A stretch of 22,734 bases of DNA from a virus, in the IMG/VR virus record IMGVR_UViG_3300027749_000497, positions 1 to 22,734 of that record; one strand, given 5' to 3'. Positions 15,458 through 22,711 of this stretch are shown piece after piece. Position 1 is the stretch's first letter; each line of letters opens with the position of its first letter. Made by a program: the position numbers and the translations under genes. The notes under the pieces were generated by a model that was not told the DNA's origin, made no database searches, and was given only the letters and a program-made list of their open reading frames with translations.

Positions 15458-16531
15458 ATGTCATTTTCGGGAACTACTAGTCAAACAGTTGTTAACACAC
15501 AAACCGTCATCGATCATGCGGTGCGTCGGTGTGGAAAACTTGCTGAAGAAATATCTTCAGAACAACAAATAGCGGCTAGGGAGAATTTGTATTTTCTTTT
15601 GTCCCATATGATGAACCGCGGAATACAGTATTTTGCTGTCAACAAGGTTGTTATAGGCTTAAATGCCAACCAGTATGAGTACACCCTGCCCAGTGGCGCA
15701 AACGACGCTCTAAACGTCTTATATCGCCAAATGGCACGGCCAAATGGTAGCTACACAACCAGTGCAAATGGTGTTGTGGCCAATATTTATGATGGCAACG
15801 TCAATACATATTGCCAGCAAACAACTGCAAATGGTAATTTCACGGTCAATTATGGTTCTACGGACCCACAATACATAGGATCAATTGGCATCATGCCTTA
15901 TGTTTCTGGTGGTGGTAGTGCAACCTGGAGCTATTATTTGCAGGCATCCAGCGATGGAACTACCTGGAATAACATTTATACAGCTACTGCTGTGACGGTA
16001 ACTGATGGCCAGTGGATATGGCAAGACATTGATCCTGGTTTTAACGTCATTTACTATCGAATTCAAGCATTTAGCAATACCACTTTGGCCCTGAGAGAGT
16101 GGTATTTGGGTAATAACAGCACAGAAATTCAAATGTCACGTTTAAATCGTGATGATTACACCAATTTACCCAACAAAAACTTTACTGCTAACCAACCTTT
16201 TCAATTTTGGTTTAATCGGACCATACCAAATCCAACTTTAGTCCTTTGGCCTGTGCCAAGTACATCATTTGTACAGATGACAGTGTGGTATTCAGCCTAT
16301 ATTGAAGATGTTGGAGCGCTTTATCAGCAATTGGCTTTACCCCAAAGGTGGTATGAGGCAACAATCTTTATGCTAGCTCACCGTATGAGCTTGGAGTTGC
16401 CCCAAATTGACCCAACACGAATTGCATATTTGGAAAAAATGGCGGATAAGTTCCTTTACGACGTTGAGCAAGAAGAGAGGGACAAATCGCCAGAATATTT
16501 CGCACCAAATATTAGCGTTTACACAAGTTAA
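15458..16531 (+). CDS. Head-tail adaptor / neck protein with inserted discoidin-like domain
   Basis: A 357-residue protein. Residues 13-92 (VIDHAVRRCGKLAEEISSEQ, ENLYFLLSHMMNRGIQYFAV, NQYEYTLPSGANDALNVLYR) and 222-357 (IQMSRLNRDDYTNLPNKNFT, TLVLWPVPS, YEATIFMLAHRMSLELPQ) match P22 gp4-like/T7 gp11-like adaptors that join the portal to the tail. Residues about 95-218 are an extra domain: VVANIYDGNVNTY near the start, LQASSDGTTWNNIYTA in the middle, and VIYYRIQAF plus LALREWYLGN at the end, the pattern of an F5/8 type C (discoidin) galactose-binding-like fold. The insert sits where the adaptor chain makes a surface loop. It may bind glycan on the host surface or another virion protein. The start is three bases after the previous stop; GGATGG is a weak ribosome binding site. 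Confidence 0.78.
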   Translation: MSFSGTTSQTVVNTQTVIDHAVRRCGKLAEEISSEQQIAARENLYFLLSHMMNRGIQYFAVNKVVIGLNANQYEYTLPSGANDALNVLYRQMARPNGSYTTSANGVVANIYDGNVNTYCQQTTANGNFTVNYGSTDPQYIGSIGIMPYVSGGGSATWSYYLQASSDGTTWNNIYTATAVTVTDGQWIWQDIDPGFNVIYYRIQAFSNTTLALREWYLGNNSTEIQMSRLNRDDYTNLPNKNFTANQPFQFWFNRTIPNPTLVLWPVPSTSFVQMTVWYSAYIEDVGALYQQLALPQRWYEATIFMLAHRMSLELPQIDPTRIAYLEKMADKFLYDVEQEERDKSPEYFAPNISVYTS

Positions 16532-16533
16532 CC

Positions 16534-16887
16534 ATGCCAATATTTCTAAATACGCTTGGAAATGCAACTTTATCAATTGCAATATGTGATCGTTGCAAGA
16601 TGAAACGCGCCCATTCAGTAATGAGAAATGACCCAAATTTTCCAGGATTACGGGTTTGTAATGAAGGCTGTGCGGACCAAAAAGATCCATATCGCCTGGC
16701 GGCCCGTAAAACTGAACGCATCAACATTCGTTTTCCCAGGCCAGATACAAACATCAATGTGGTCCCAGATGCAATAATTTCTACTGGTTATGACCAGTGG
16801 GAGTTATCGCCTGAACAAAACACGCAAATACCTGAGAATAATGGTAATCTTGATACTTTAAGTCCTAGTCCACCACAGAATCAATAG
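16534..16887 (+). CDS. Small zinc-ribbon-like phage protein next to the neck gene
   Basis: A 117-residue protein with four Cys arranged CDRC (C18, C21) and CNEGC (C42, C46), a likely zinc ribbon, within a compact N-terminal region (MPIFLNTLGNATLSIAICDRC, then PGLRVCNEGCADQKDPYRL to about residue 56). A basic-aromatic stretch TERINIRFPRPDTNINV follows, and the Pro/Asn/Gln-rich tail from about 90 is probably disordered. I recognise the family from podovirus-like phages, next to adaptor genes, but its role is not established. A small neck or head-completion factor is the best guess. The ATG is two bases after the adaptor stop, with no visible Shine-Dalgarno, so translation is probably coupled. 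Confidence 0.72.
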   Translation: MPIFLNTLGNATLSIAICDRCKMKRAHSVMRNDPNFPGLRVCNEGCADQKDPYRLAARKTERINIRFPRPDTNINVVPDAIISTGYDQWELSPEQNTQIPENNGNLDTLSPSPPQNQ

Positions 16888-16889
16888 CC

Positions 16890-18941
16890 ATGGCAAATGT
16901 AACAATTACCCAATTACCAACCGCTGGTGCCTTAACGGGTAGTGAGGCTGTTCCTGTTGTACAAAACGGCGTAACAGTACAAACTACAACGGGGGCTATC
17001 CAGGCTACGCCTGCACTCAGTTCGTACACGTTTATTACTGTAGGAACCACGGCGCCTTTGGCCTCCAGCAGGTACTTGGCGGCAGGGACTGGTTTAAATT
17101 TAGTTGATAACGGTGCTCAATCAAGCATTCAAATATCTTTGAATGGTTCTTCAGCATCACTCGAAACTGTTGGTTATGGAATGCTTGCCAAAAGCGGTGC
17201 AAATACCATTATCAACAGGACCATTTCAATTACGGGAAATGGTCTTTCTATTGCCAATGGTGACGGAATATCAGGCAACCCAACAATATCTGTAAGCGGT
17301 GTATTGGCCAATTTTGCCAACACGTCTGGTACTGGCTTATTGACCATCAACGGTACAACTATCAGCCAGGCAACTTTGTCAGGCACCGCGGGTCAAATTA
17401 CGGTTACAAACGCCAGTGGAATTGGTGGAAACCCTACGTTTTCATTAAATACTACGGGTGTTTCTGCTGGAACATACACAATTGCCACAGTTGCTGTTGA
17501 TGTTTATGGGCGTGTAACTTCAGCGTCTAGCGCATCAACCACGGGTTCTGGTGCTGTAGTATTGCAGGCCAGCCCAACATTGACTGGTACTCCTATAGCG
17601 CCAACCGCATCAAATGGGACCAGCACAACACAAATTGCAACTACAGCATTTGTTGCAAACGCTATTTCTTCAGGCACTGGGGTAGTCAATTCATTCAGTG
17701 GTGGTTCAACGGGTTTAACGCCTGCTACAGCAACTTCTGGAGCAATTACCCTGGCAGGTACCTTGGCTGTTGCAAACGGCGGTACAGGGGTCACTACAAG
17801 CACGGGCGCTGGCAGTAATGTATTGAGTCAAAGCCCCACATTTACTGGTGTTCCTGCGGCCCCTACAGCGGCATTGAATACCAATACCACCCAACTGGCC
17901 ACAACAGCATTTGTATTGCAACAGGTTAGTTCATCAGGCGGTGGTACGGTCACTTCAATTACTGCTGGAACAGGTTTATCTGGCGGAACAATTACCAACA
18001 TTGGAACAATTGCAATAGCAAATACGGCGGTAACTGCTGGTGCATATGGTTCGGCCACACAAGTTGGCACGTTTACTGTTAATGCTCAAGGTCAATTGAC
18101 TTTGGCTGGAAACACAACGGTAACCCCAGCAGTAGGCTCAATCACTGGTTTAGGCACCAATGTTGCCCTTGCTTTAGGAGTTAATGTAGGCACTGCTGGT
18201 GCTTTTGTGGTGAATGGTGGTGTTTTAGGGACCCCAAGTTCAGGCACATTAACAAATGTAACTGGGTTGCCGATTTCTACTGGTGTATCTGGTTTGGGAA
18301 CTGGTGTAGCTACATTTTTGGCAACACCATCAAGTACCAACCTGGCGGCGGCTGTAACGGATGAAACGGGTACAGGCTCGCTTGTATTTGCAAATACTCC
18401 CACCCTAGTTAGCCCAATATTGGGAACGCCAACAAGTGGTACGTTGACAAATGCAACTGGGTTACCTTTGACTACAGGTGTCACAGGTACTTTGCCTGTA
18501 GGTAACGGTGGTACGGGTCAAACATCTTTAGCTGTAGGTGCTTTAGGGTATGGTGCAGGAACAAGCGCGCATTCAACCCTGGCTATAGGTACTGCTGGCC
18601 AAGTTTTAACTGTTAATTCAGGTGCAACAGCGCCACAATGGTCTACTTTAAGTGGTGTGGCGGTTACTACTCTATCTTTTGGTTCAACTGGATTGACGCC
18701 TGCTACAGCCACTGCTGGAGCAATTACGGTGGCTGGAACGCTGGCCACGGCAAATGGTGGAACTGGAGTTACAACAACCCCAGCAAACGGTGCTTTATTG
18801 ATTGGAAATGGGACTGGTTATACAAGTGCCACATTGACTCAAGGTAGCAATATAAGCATTACAAATGCCAGTGGTAGCATTACAATTGCATCAACATCCA
18901 ACCAATCATCTGCATATGCATATTCTTGGTTCATTTCCTGA
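16890..18941 (+). CDS. Tail fibre-like protein with Gly-Thr repeats
   Basis: A 683-residue Thr/Gly/Ala/Ser-rich protein. The N-terminus (ITQLPTAGALTGSEAVPVVQ, then GVTVQTTTGAI) is a common virion-attachment module of such fibres. The body has two 'SPTxTGxPxAPTAxxxTxTTQxATTAFV' repeats, several GGTG turns (VANGGTGVTTS, GNGGTGQTSL, TANGGTGVTTT) and GTLTNxTGLPxxTGV repeats. These short beta-repeat patterns are typical of trimeric phage fibre shafts. It ends AYAYSWFIS, a small C-terminal cap, and carries no visible peptidase or chaperone domain. At the DNA level three pairs of direct repeats are present. The ATG is two bases after the previous stop with no Shine-Dalgarno. It probably contributes to host recognition together with the five genes that follow. 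Confidence 0.8.
   Translation: MANVTITQLPTAGALTGSEAVPVVQNGVTVQTTTGAIQATPALSSYTFITVGTTAPLASSRYLAAGTGLNLVDNGAQSSIQISLNGSSASLETVGYGMLAKSGANTIINRTISITGNGLSIANGDGISGNPTISVSGVLANFANTSGTGLLTINGTTISQATLSGTAGQITVTNASGIGGNPTFSLNTTGVSAGTYTIATVAVDVYGRVTSASSASTTGSGAVVLQASPTLTGTPIAPTASNGTSTTQIATTAFVANAISSGTGVVNSFSGGSTGLTPATATSGAITLAGTLAVANGGTGVTTSTGAGSNVLSQSPTFTGVPAAPTAALNTNTTQLATTAFVLQQVSSSGGGTVTSITAGTGLSGGTITNIGTIAIANTAVTAGAYGSATQVGTFTVNAQGQLTLAGNTTVTPAVGSITGLGTNVALALGVNVGTAGAFVVNGGVLGTPSSGTLTNVTGLPISTGVSGLGTGVATFLATPSSTNLAAAVTDETGTGSLVFANTPTLVSPILGTPTSGTLTNATGLPLTTGVTGTLPVGNGGTGQTSLAVGALGYGAGTSAHSTLAIGTAGQVLTVNSGATAPQWSTLSGVAVTTLSFGSTGLTPATATAGAITVAGTLATANGGTGVTTTPANGALLIGNGTGYTSATLTQGSNISITNASGSITIASTSNQSSAYAYSWFIS
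17571..17653 (+). repeat. Direct repeat A1 in the fibre gene
   Basis: It encodes SPTLTGTPIAPTASNGTSTT plus QIATTAFV. It pairs with A2 at 17832-17914, same 83-base length and frame, diverged in third positions. Confidence 0.7.
17703..17799 (+). repeat. Direct repeat B1 in the fibre gene
   Basis: It encodes GSTGLTPATATSGAITLAGT and a following ANGGTGVTT. The second copy at 18681-18777 has the same 97-base length with no indel. Confidence 0.72.
17832..17914 (+). repeat. Direct repeat A2 in the fibre gene
   Basis: Partner of 17571-17653. It encodes SPTFTGVPAAPTAALNTNTT plus QLATTAFV. Confidence 0.7.
18225..18286 (+). repeat. Direct repeat C1 in the fibre gene
   Basis: It encodes LGTPSSGTLTNVTGLPISTG and pairs with the 62-base copy at 18420-18481, which encodes LGTPTSGTLTNATGLPLTTG. 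Confidence 0.7.
18420..18481 (+). repeat. Direct repeat C2 in the fibre gene
   Basis: Partner of 18225-18286, in the same frame and length. It lies just before the GNGGTGQ turn. Confidence 0.7.
18681..18777 (+). repeat. Direct repeat B2 in the fibre gene
   Basis: Partner of 17703-17799. It encodes GSTGLTPATATAGAITVAGT and ANGGTGVTT. The two copies are 978 bases apart, a divisible-by-three distance. Confidence 0.72.
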
Positions 18942-18953
18942 TAAGGGTTAGAA

Positions 18954-19415
18954 ATGCTAGTTTTAGACGCAACAACCAAATCAATTACAGTAGCGATGGC
19001 GGCAACCGCCACAACTACAAATCCAAGCTTTGTCACCGCTTATTCTGATGACACTGGGACTGCTTTTACTGAAGGTTCCAGCGATGGTGTTTTGAATGGT
19101 TCAACCCAGGTAACTTTGGTTGCGTCCCCCGCGGCATCAACAAGACGCCTGGTCAAAACCATTTACATAGAAAACAACGACACTGTAGCCAATACAATTA
19201 CTGTCACCTACAACAACAATGGTACTTTGAGAATTATTGTCAAAGTAACTTTGCAAGTTGGAGATACCTGGTCTACTGATGGCACAACTGACACAAACGG
19301 AAATTTAAAAACAATTGCAAGTTTGGTTAGTTTAACTAGTGGCGTAACTGGTATTTTGCCTATTGCAAACGGTGGTACGGCCACGGCTTATGGCGTAAAC
19401 GGTGGAACTTTCTAA
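18954..19415 (+). CDS. Small tail/fibre-associated beta protein
   Basis: A 153-residue protein predicted from composition to be beta-rich. The core (about 10-125) has VTLVASPAASTRRLVKTIYI and ENNDTVANTITVTYNNNGTL, followed by KVTLQVGDTWSTDG. It resembles a family of small phage tail proteins with 'VASPAASTxRxV...NxDTxAxTVTV'. The C-terminus, GVTGILPIANGGTATAYGVN, repeats the fibre-type GVTGxLPxxNGGT motif found at GVTGTLPVGNGGTGQTS of the upstream fibre, so it may dock on or extend the fibre. The ATG has AAGGG upstream and lies 12 bases after the fibre stop. Exact function is unknown. Confidence 0.72.
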   Translation: MLVLDATTKSITVAMAATATTTNPSFVTAYSDDTGTAFTEGSSDGVLNGSTQVTLVASPAASTRRLVKTIYIENNDTVANTITVTYNNNGTLRIIVKVTLQVGDTWSTDGTTDTNGNLKTIASLVSLTSGVTGILPIANGGTATAYGVNGGTF

Positions 19416-19449
19416 TGAATGAAATTACAATGGTGAAAAGGATTTAATC

Positions 19450-19818
19450 ATGGCACAAACAAGTTATACGCCAATATATCTCTACAACAGTGGAACAACC
19501 ACTAACGTCCCTACAAACACAAATTTAGGTGCAGGCGAACTTGCCATTAACTACACTGATGGAAAATTGTTTTATAAAGACAATTCCAATGTTGTTCAAG
19601 TTATTGCAACTAAAGCATCAGCGGCAATTACAATTCCTGTGACCCCTGCACAAGGTGGTACAGGTGTAGTAAATGGCGCAAATAACACGATCACATTCAC
19701 AGGTAACTATACTCTAGGGTTGACATTAACTGCGAATACAGCGGTCACTTTACCTACAAGTGGCACTTTGACTAACACGGGTAAAGCCATTGCGATGGCG
19801 ATGATCTTCGGCTTCTAA
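19450..19818 (+). CDS. Short fibre-type protein with Mtd-like N-terminal module
   Basis: A 122-residue protein. Its N-terminus (YTPIYLYNSGTTTNVPTNTN, then LGAGELAINYTDGKLFYKDN) is the widespread tail-protein module with 'GELAxNxxDGxL', as in the N-terminal domain of major tropism determinants. It continues with VTPAQGGTGVVNGANNTITF, a GGTG fibre turn, and a TLPTSGTLTNTGKAIAMAMI end; a GKAIAMAxxF terminus is common in phage fibres. It may be a truncated fibre keeping only the attachment module and C-terminal tip. The ATG has AAAGGA upstream, 34 bases after the previous stop. Confidence 0.72.
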   Translation: MAQTSYTPIYLYNSGTTTNVPTNTNLGAGELAINYTDGKLFYKDNSNVVQVIATKASAAITIPVTPAQGGTGVVNGANNTITFTGNYTLGLTLTANTAVTLPTSGTLTNTGKAIAMAMIFGF

Positions 19819-19828
19819 GGAGTTTTAA

Positions 19829-20254
19829 ATGGCAAATACAAACATAGTAGGCGTAACGCAAATTGTTGGCATAAGTGCCTATGTTGCTCCTACATCCATC
19901 ACACAAGCGGCAAACAATGCTTTATGGATTACAGACACAAGCACTGCTGTAACAGGGTTGACTCCTGCATCTGGGATTGTCAATCGTGTCACTAGCGTTG
20001 TGGCGTCAAATGTATCTTCTTCTGCGGCAACAGCAAGTTTGGCAATAGCCAATAATGCTACGTTTGCAAGTGGAACGCTGTATTACATTGCGTATCAAAT
20101 TAGTATTCCACCATACTCTTCAGTTATTTTGACTGATAAAACAACTTCGTTTTACATTACTTCTGGACAGTCAGTTGGTGTAATACCTGGTACAGCAAGT
20201 GCCATTAACTTCACCGCTACGCTAGAGTCGATTACAGGCACAGTGCCCACCTAA
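19829..20254 (+). CDS. Small beta-sandwich tail-associated protein
   Basis: A 141-residue protein with a predicted beta-sandwich core: VNRVTSVVASNVSSSAATAS (about 51-70), LAIANNATFASGTLYYIAYQ, then ISIPPYSSVILTDKTTSFYI and TSGQSVGVIPGTASAINFTA. A family with 'SNxxxSxAxVxV...IPxxSSxxLxDKxxxxYxxxGxSxxV' occurs beside fibre genes in many aquatic phages, without known function. AAGGAG lies before the ATG. The protein is short and hydrophilic, with no secretion signal. It probably binds the fibre or adhesin complex. Confidence 0.72.
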   Translation: MANTNIVGVTQIVGISAYVAPTSITQAANNALWITDTSTAVTGLTPASGIVNRVTSVVASNVSSSAATASLAIANNATFASGTLYYIAYQISIPPYSSVILTDKTTSFYITSGQSVGVIPGTASAINFTATLESITGTVPT

Positions 20255-20255
20255 T

Positions 20256-20261
20256 TAGGAG
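20256..20261 (+). promoter_or_regulatory. Ribosome binding site that fixes the GTG start at 20268
   Basis: TAGGAG overlaps the previous stop region and sits six bases before GTG. No ATG is better placed, so GTG is taken as the start. Confidence 0.65.
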
Positions 20262-20267
20262 CCTAAC

Positions 20268-21119
20268 GTGGCATTAACGCATACTGGCGGTGTAATCAGT
20301 GCTCAATACAATGGGCTGAACTATCCTGTAACAACGGTAGAGTATCTTGTTGTCGCTGGAGGTGGTGGCGGGGCTTATGGTGGAAATCCCGGAGGTGGTG
20401 GCGGTGCTGGTGGATTATTGACCGCTACTGGTTATGCGGTAACTATTGGTTCTACTATTACTATTACTGTTGGCGCTGGTGGCCCGGGATTTTGGGCGGG
20501 AGTTGCTTATAACGGTTCTAATTCAGTATTTGGAAATATCACCGCTTTAGGTGGTGGTGTTGGTAATGGGGCATTAACTGGCGGTTCTGGTGGTGGCGGT
20601 CTTTATAACACCAACGGAAGTTCTGGCACGCCCGGTCAAGGAAACAATGGTGGTAACGGAAGTTCTACTAACCCAAATTATGGGGGTGGAGGTGGAGGTG
20701 GCGCTGGTTCTGCGGGTTTAAATGCGGCCTCACCAATATGGGCAGGCGATGGTGGGGCAGGATTGGTTTCTAGCATCACGGGTTCCCCTGTCCAGTATGC
20801 AGGTGGTGGTGGTGGCGGTGGATACAATGCCGCAAGGGCTTCATTAGGTGGTGGAGGTGGTGGCGGTAATGGTATAAATTTATCTAACACATATCAACCC
20901 GGTTATTCGGGCGTTGCAAATACTGGTGGCGGTGGTGGAGGCATAGGCGCAGGGGGCGGCACTACACCTACTGGTGGTGCAGGAGGTTCAGGCATCGTAG
21001 TTATTAGATATCCAGCATATCAAGTACAGGCTACATCAACAACAGGTTCACCTACAACATACATTGCAGGGCCTTACCGTGTATACATCTTCTACGCCTC
21101 TGGCACAATCACATTCTAA
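20268..21119 (+). CDS. Gly-rich adhesin-like tail protein
   Basis: A 283-residue protein with a GTG start. The N-terminus has a short leader and VEYLVVAGGGGGAYGGNPGG (about 24-43), followed by a central domain with many Gly runs (137-145, 179-185, 194-200, 220-225) separated by short variable loops. The last part is GGSGIVVIRYPAYQVQATST, then YRVYIFYASGTITF. Polyglycine-helix domains with variable loops occur in phage adhesins, such as the T-even gp38 type, and act in receptor recognition. That fold is inferred from composition. The final SGTxTF peptide is shared with the next gene, indicating paralogy. There is no signal peptide. Confidence 0.78.
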   Translation: MALTHTGGVISAQYNGLNYPVTTVEYLVVAGGGGGAYGGNPGGGGGAGGLLTATGYAVTIGSTITITVGAGGPGFWAGVAYNGSNSVFGNITALGGGVGNGALTGGSGGGGLYNTNGSSGTPGQGNNGGNGSSTNPNYGGGGGGGAGSAGLNAASPIWAGDGGAGLVSSITGSPVQYAGGGGGGGYNAARASLGGGGGGGNGINLSNTYQPGYSGVANTGGGGGGIGAGGGTTPTGGAGGSGIVVIRYPAYQVQATSTTGSPTTYIAGPYRVYIFYASGTITF

Positions 21120-21127
21120 GGTTAACA

Positions 21128-22702
21128 ATGGCAACAGGAATATTCAAACTTAGAGATCAGTTACTTGGGCTTGTACAGAAGGCTTGGACAGGCTCACAAA
21201 CAACTTCCGCAGTTGAATACCTTGTTGTAGCAGGTGGTGGCGGTGGCGGTGGGGCTAATGGCGCTGGTGGAGCAGGCGGTTTATTGCAAGGCATTGTATC
21301 TATCCCTATTGGAACACCTCTTACAGTTACTGTTGGCGCAGGAGGTAACGGTGGTAATGGAAGTAGTTACACTGCTGGAACTAATGGTCAAAATTCTGTT
21401 TTTAATAATGTTACCGCTATAGGTGGTGGAGGCGGAGCGGCTGTAAGCTCAAACGGATTGTCAGGTGGCTCTGGTGGAGGTGGTGGTACGCCAGTAACAA
21501 GTGTTACTACTACTGCTGGGGGTCAAGGATTATTTAACCAAGGAAACCGAGGTGGCAGTGCGTTATTTAATTCTAATTATTATCCCGGTGGGGGCGGTGG
21601 GGGCGCAGGGACAGTAGGATTAGATTCGGTATCAAACGCTATTGCGGGTAATGGCGGAGCGGGTATTGCTTCGTCAATCTTAGGCACTATTTATTCTTGG
21701 GCAGGTGGTGGTGGAGGCGGCGTTATAAATTCTGGTACTTCGGGAAATGGCGGTGTAGGCGGTGGTGGCGGTGGCGGTGCTTTATCAGGTACTGTTGGCG
21801 CAGGTGGTTCAGGATATAACGCAGGTGCGGCAGGTACAACTGGTTATGGTGGCTCTGGTGGCGCAGGTGGTGCTAATTCAGGTGGTGGAGGTGGGTCTGG
21901 ATCATATGCTGGAAATAATGGTGGCACAGGCGGTTCAGGCATCTGCATTATTTCATATTCTGACATCTATAACGCACCCGCATCTTTTGGTGGGGCTAAC
22001 AGTCCTACTGCATCTACAAGTGGTAGTGGTAGTGTTTTGTTTAATGGAACAAGCCAGTATCTATCGACACCTTACGCCCCTAATTTAAACTCTACAACTA
22101 CGTTTACGGCTGAATGCTGGTTTAATGCTACTAGTTTAGGCTCTGCCGCTATAAATATTTTTGGTACGCTTGGTGGTGTTGGGACTTCATCTCTTTATAT
22201 TTACAATACAGGAGCAGTTGCTTTCGGCATTGTAGGAATAAATGAATTTACAAGTAGTACTGGATTTGTAACAACAAACGTTTGGTATCATATTGCCATA
22301 GTTAGAAATGGTAGCAATTTAAATATTTATTTAAATGGCACTTCTATTGCCTCTACTTCGTCTGCAACAACATATTGTGCAAATTCCTCTAACCAAATTC
22401 TCATTGGTTTTTCTGGGGCAAGTACTTATATGCAAGGTTATACTTCTAATTTTAGATTTACCAACACTGCTGTTTATACAACTACGTTTACACCATCAAC
22501 TGCACCATTAACAGCAATTAGTGGAACTCAATTGTTGCTCAATACTGTATCAGGCGCACAATTTGCGGATAGATCAACAAACTCTTATACGGTTACGGCT
22601 GTAGCATCTCCAACTTGGAACCAACTATCCCCATTTGCAACAGGACTAGGATACAAGAATCGTGTGTACACTTGGACAGCAAGCGGTACGGTGACCTTTT
22701 AA
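21128..22702 (+). CDS. Gly-rich adhesin-like protein with a LamG-like domain
   Basis: A 524-residue paralogue of the preceding adhesin. It starts MATGIFKLRDQLLGLVQKAW (a helical docking segment), then VEYLVVAGGGGGGGANGAGG and Gly-rich sequence to about 275. GICIISYSDIYNAPASFGG closes that domain. Residues about 298-495 form a concanavalin/laminin-G-like sandwich: SGSGSVLFNGTSQYLSTPYA, FTAECWFNATSL, VWYHIAIVRNGSNLNIYLNG and MQGYTSNFRFTNTAVY. The C-terminus NRVYTWTASGTVTF aligns with YRVYIFYASGTITF of the other adhesin. LamG-like domains commonly bind glycans, so the insertion between Gly-rich body and C-terminal peptide suggests a receptor-binding module. AAGG before the ATG at 21128 is a fair ribosome binding site. 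Confidence 0.82.
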   Translation: MATGIFKLRDQLLGLVQKAWTGSQTTSAVEYLVVAGGGGGGGANGAGGAGGLLQGIVSIPIGTPLTVTVGAGGNGGNGSSYTAGTNGQNSVFNNVTAIGGGGGAAVSSNGLSGGSGGGGGTPVTSVTTTAGGQGLFNQGNRGGSALFNSNYYPGGGGGGAGTVGLDSVSNAIAGNGGAGIASSILGTIYSWAGGGGGGVINSGTSGNGGVGGGGGGGALSGTVGAGGSGYNAGAAGTTGYGGSGGAGGANSGGGGGSGSYAGNNGGTGGSGICIISYSDIYNAPASFGGANSPTASTSGSGSVLFNGTSQYLSTPYAPNLNSTTTFTAECWFNATSLGSAAINIFGTLGGVGTSSLYIYNTGAVAFGIVGINEFTSSTGFVTTNVWYHIAIVRNGSNLNIYLNGTSIASTSSATTYCANSSNQILIGFSGASTYMQGYTSNFRFTNTAVYTTTFTPSTAPLTAISGTQLLLNTVSGAQFADRSTNSYTVTAVASPTWNQLSPFATGLGYKNRVYTWTASGTVTF

Positions 22703-22711
22703 GGAACAAGA

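Noticed and set aside
17504-18748. Several Val/Pro-rich minus-strand frames under the fibre gene
   Set aside because: They mirror the Thr/Gly/Ala-repeat coding strand; long antisense frames are expected from such codon bias.
20678-20890. Polyproline protein on the minus strand
   Set aside because: It is simply the reverse complement of the Gly-codon runs in the adhesin gene.
20268-22702. Gly-rich runs as silk-like or collagen-like structural proteins
   Set aside because: There is no Gly-x-y period; Gly runs with variable loops and the C-terminal SGTxTF fit phage adhesin-type domains better.
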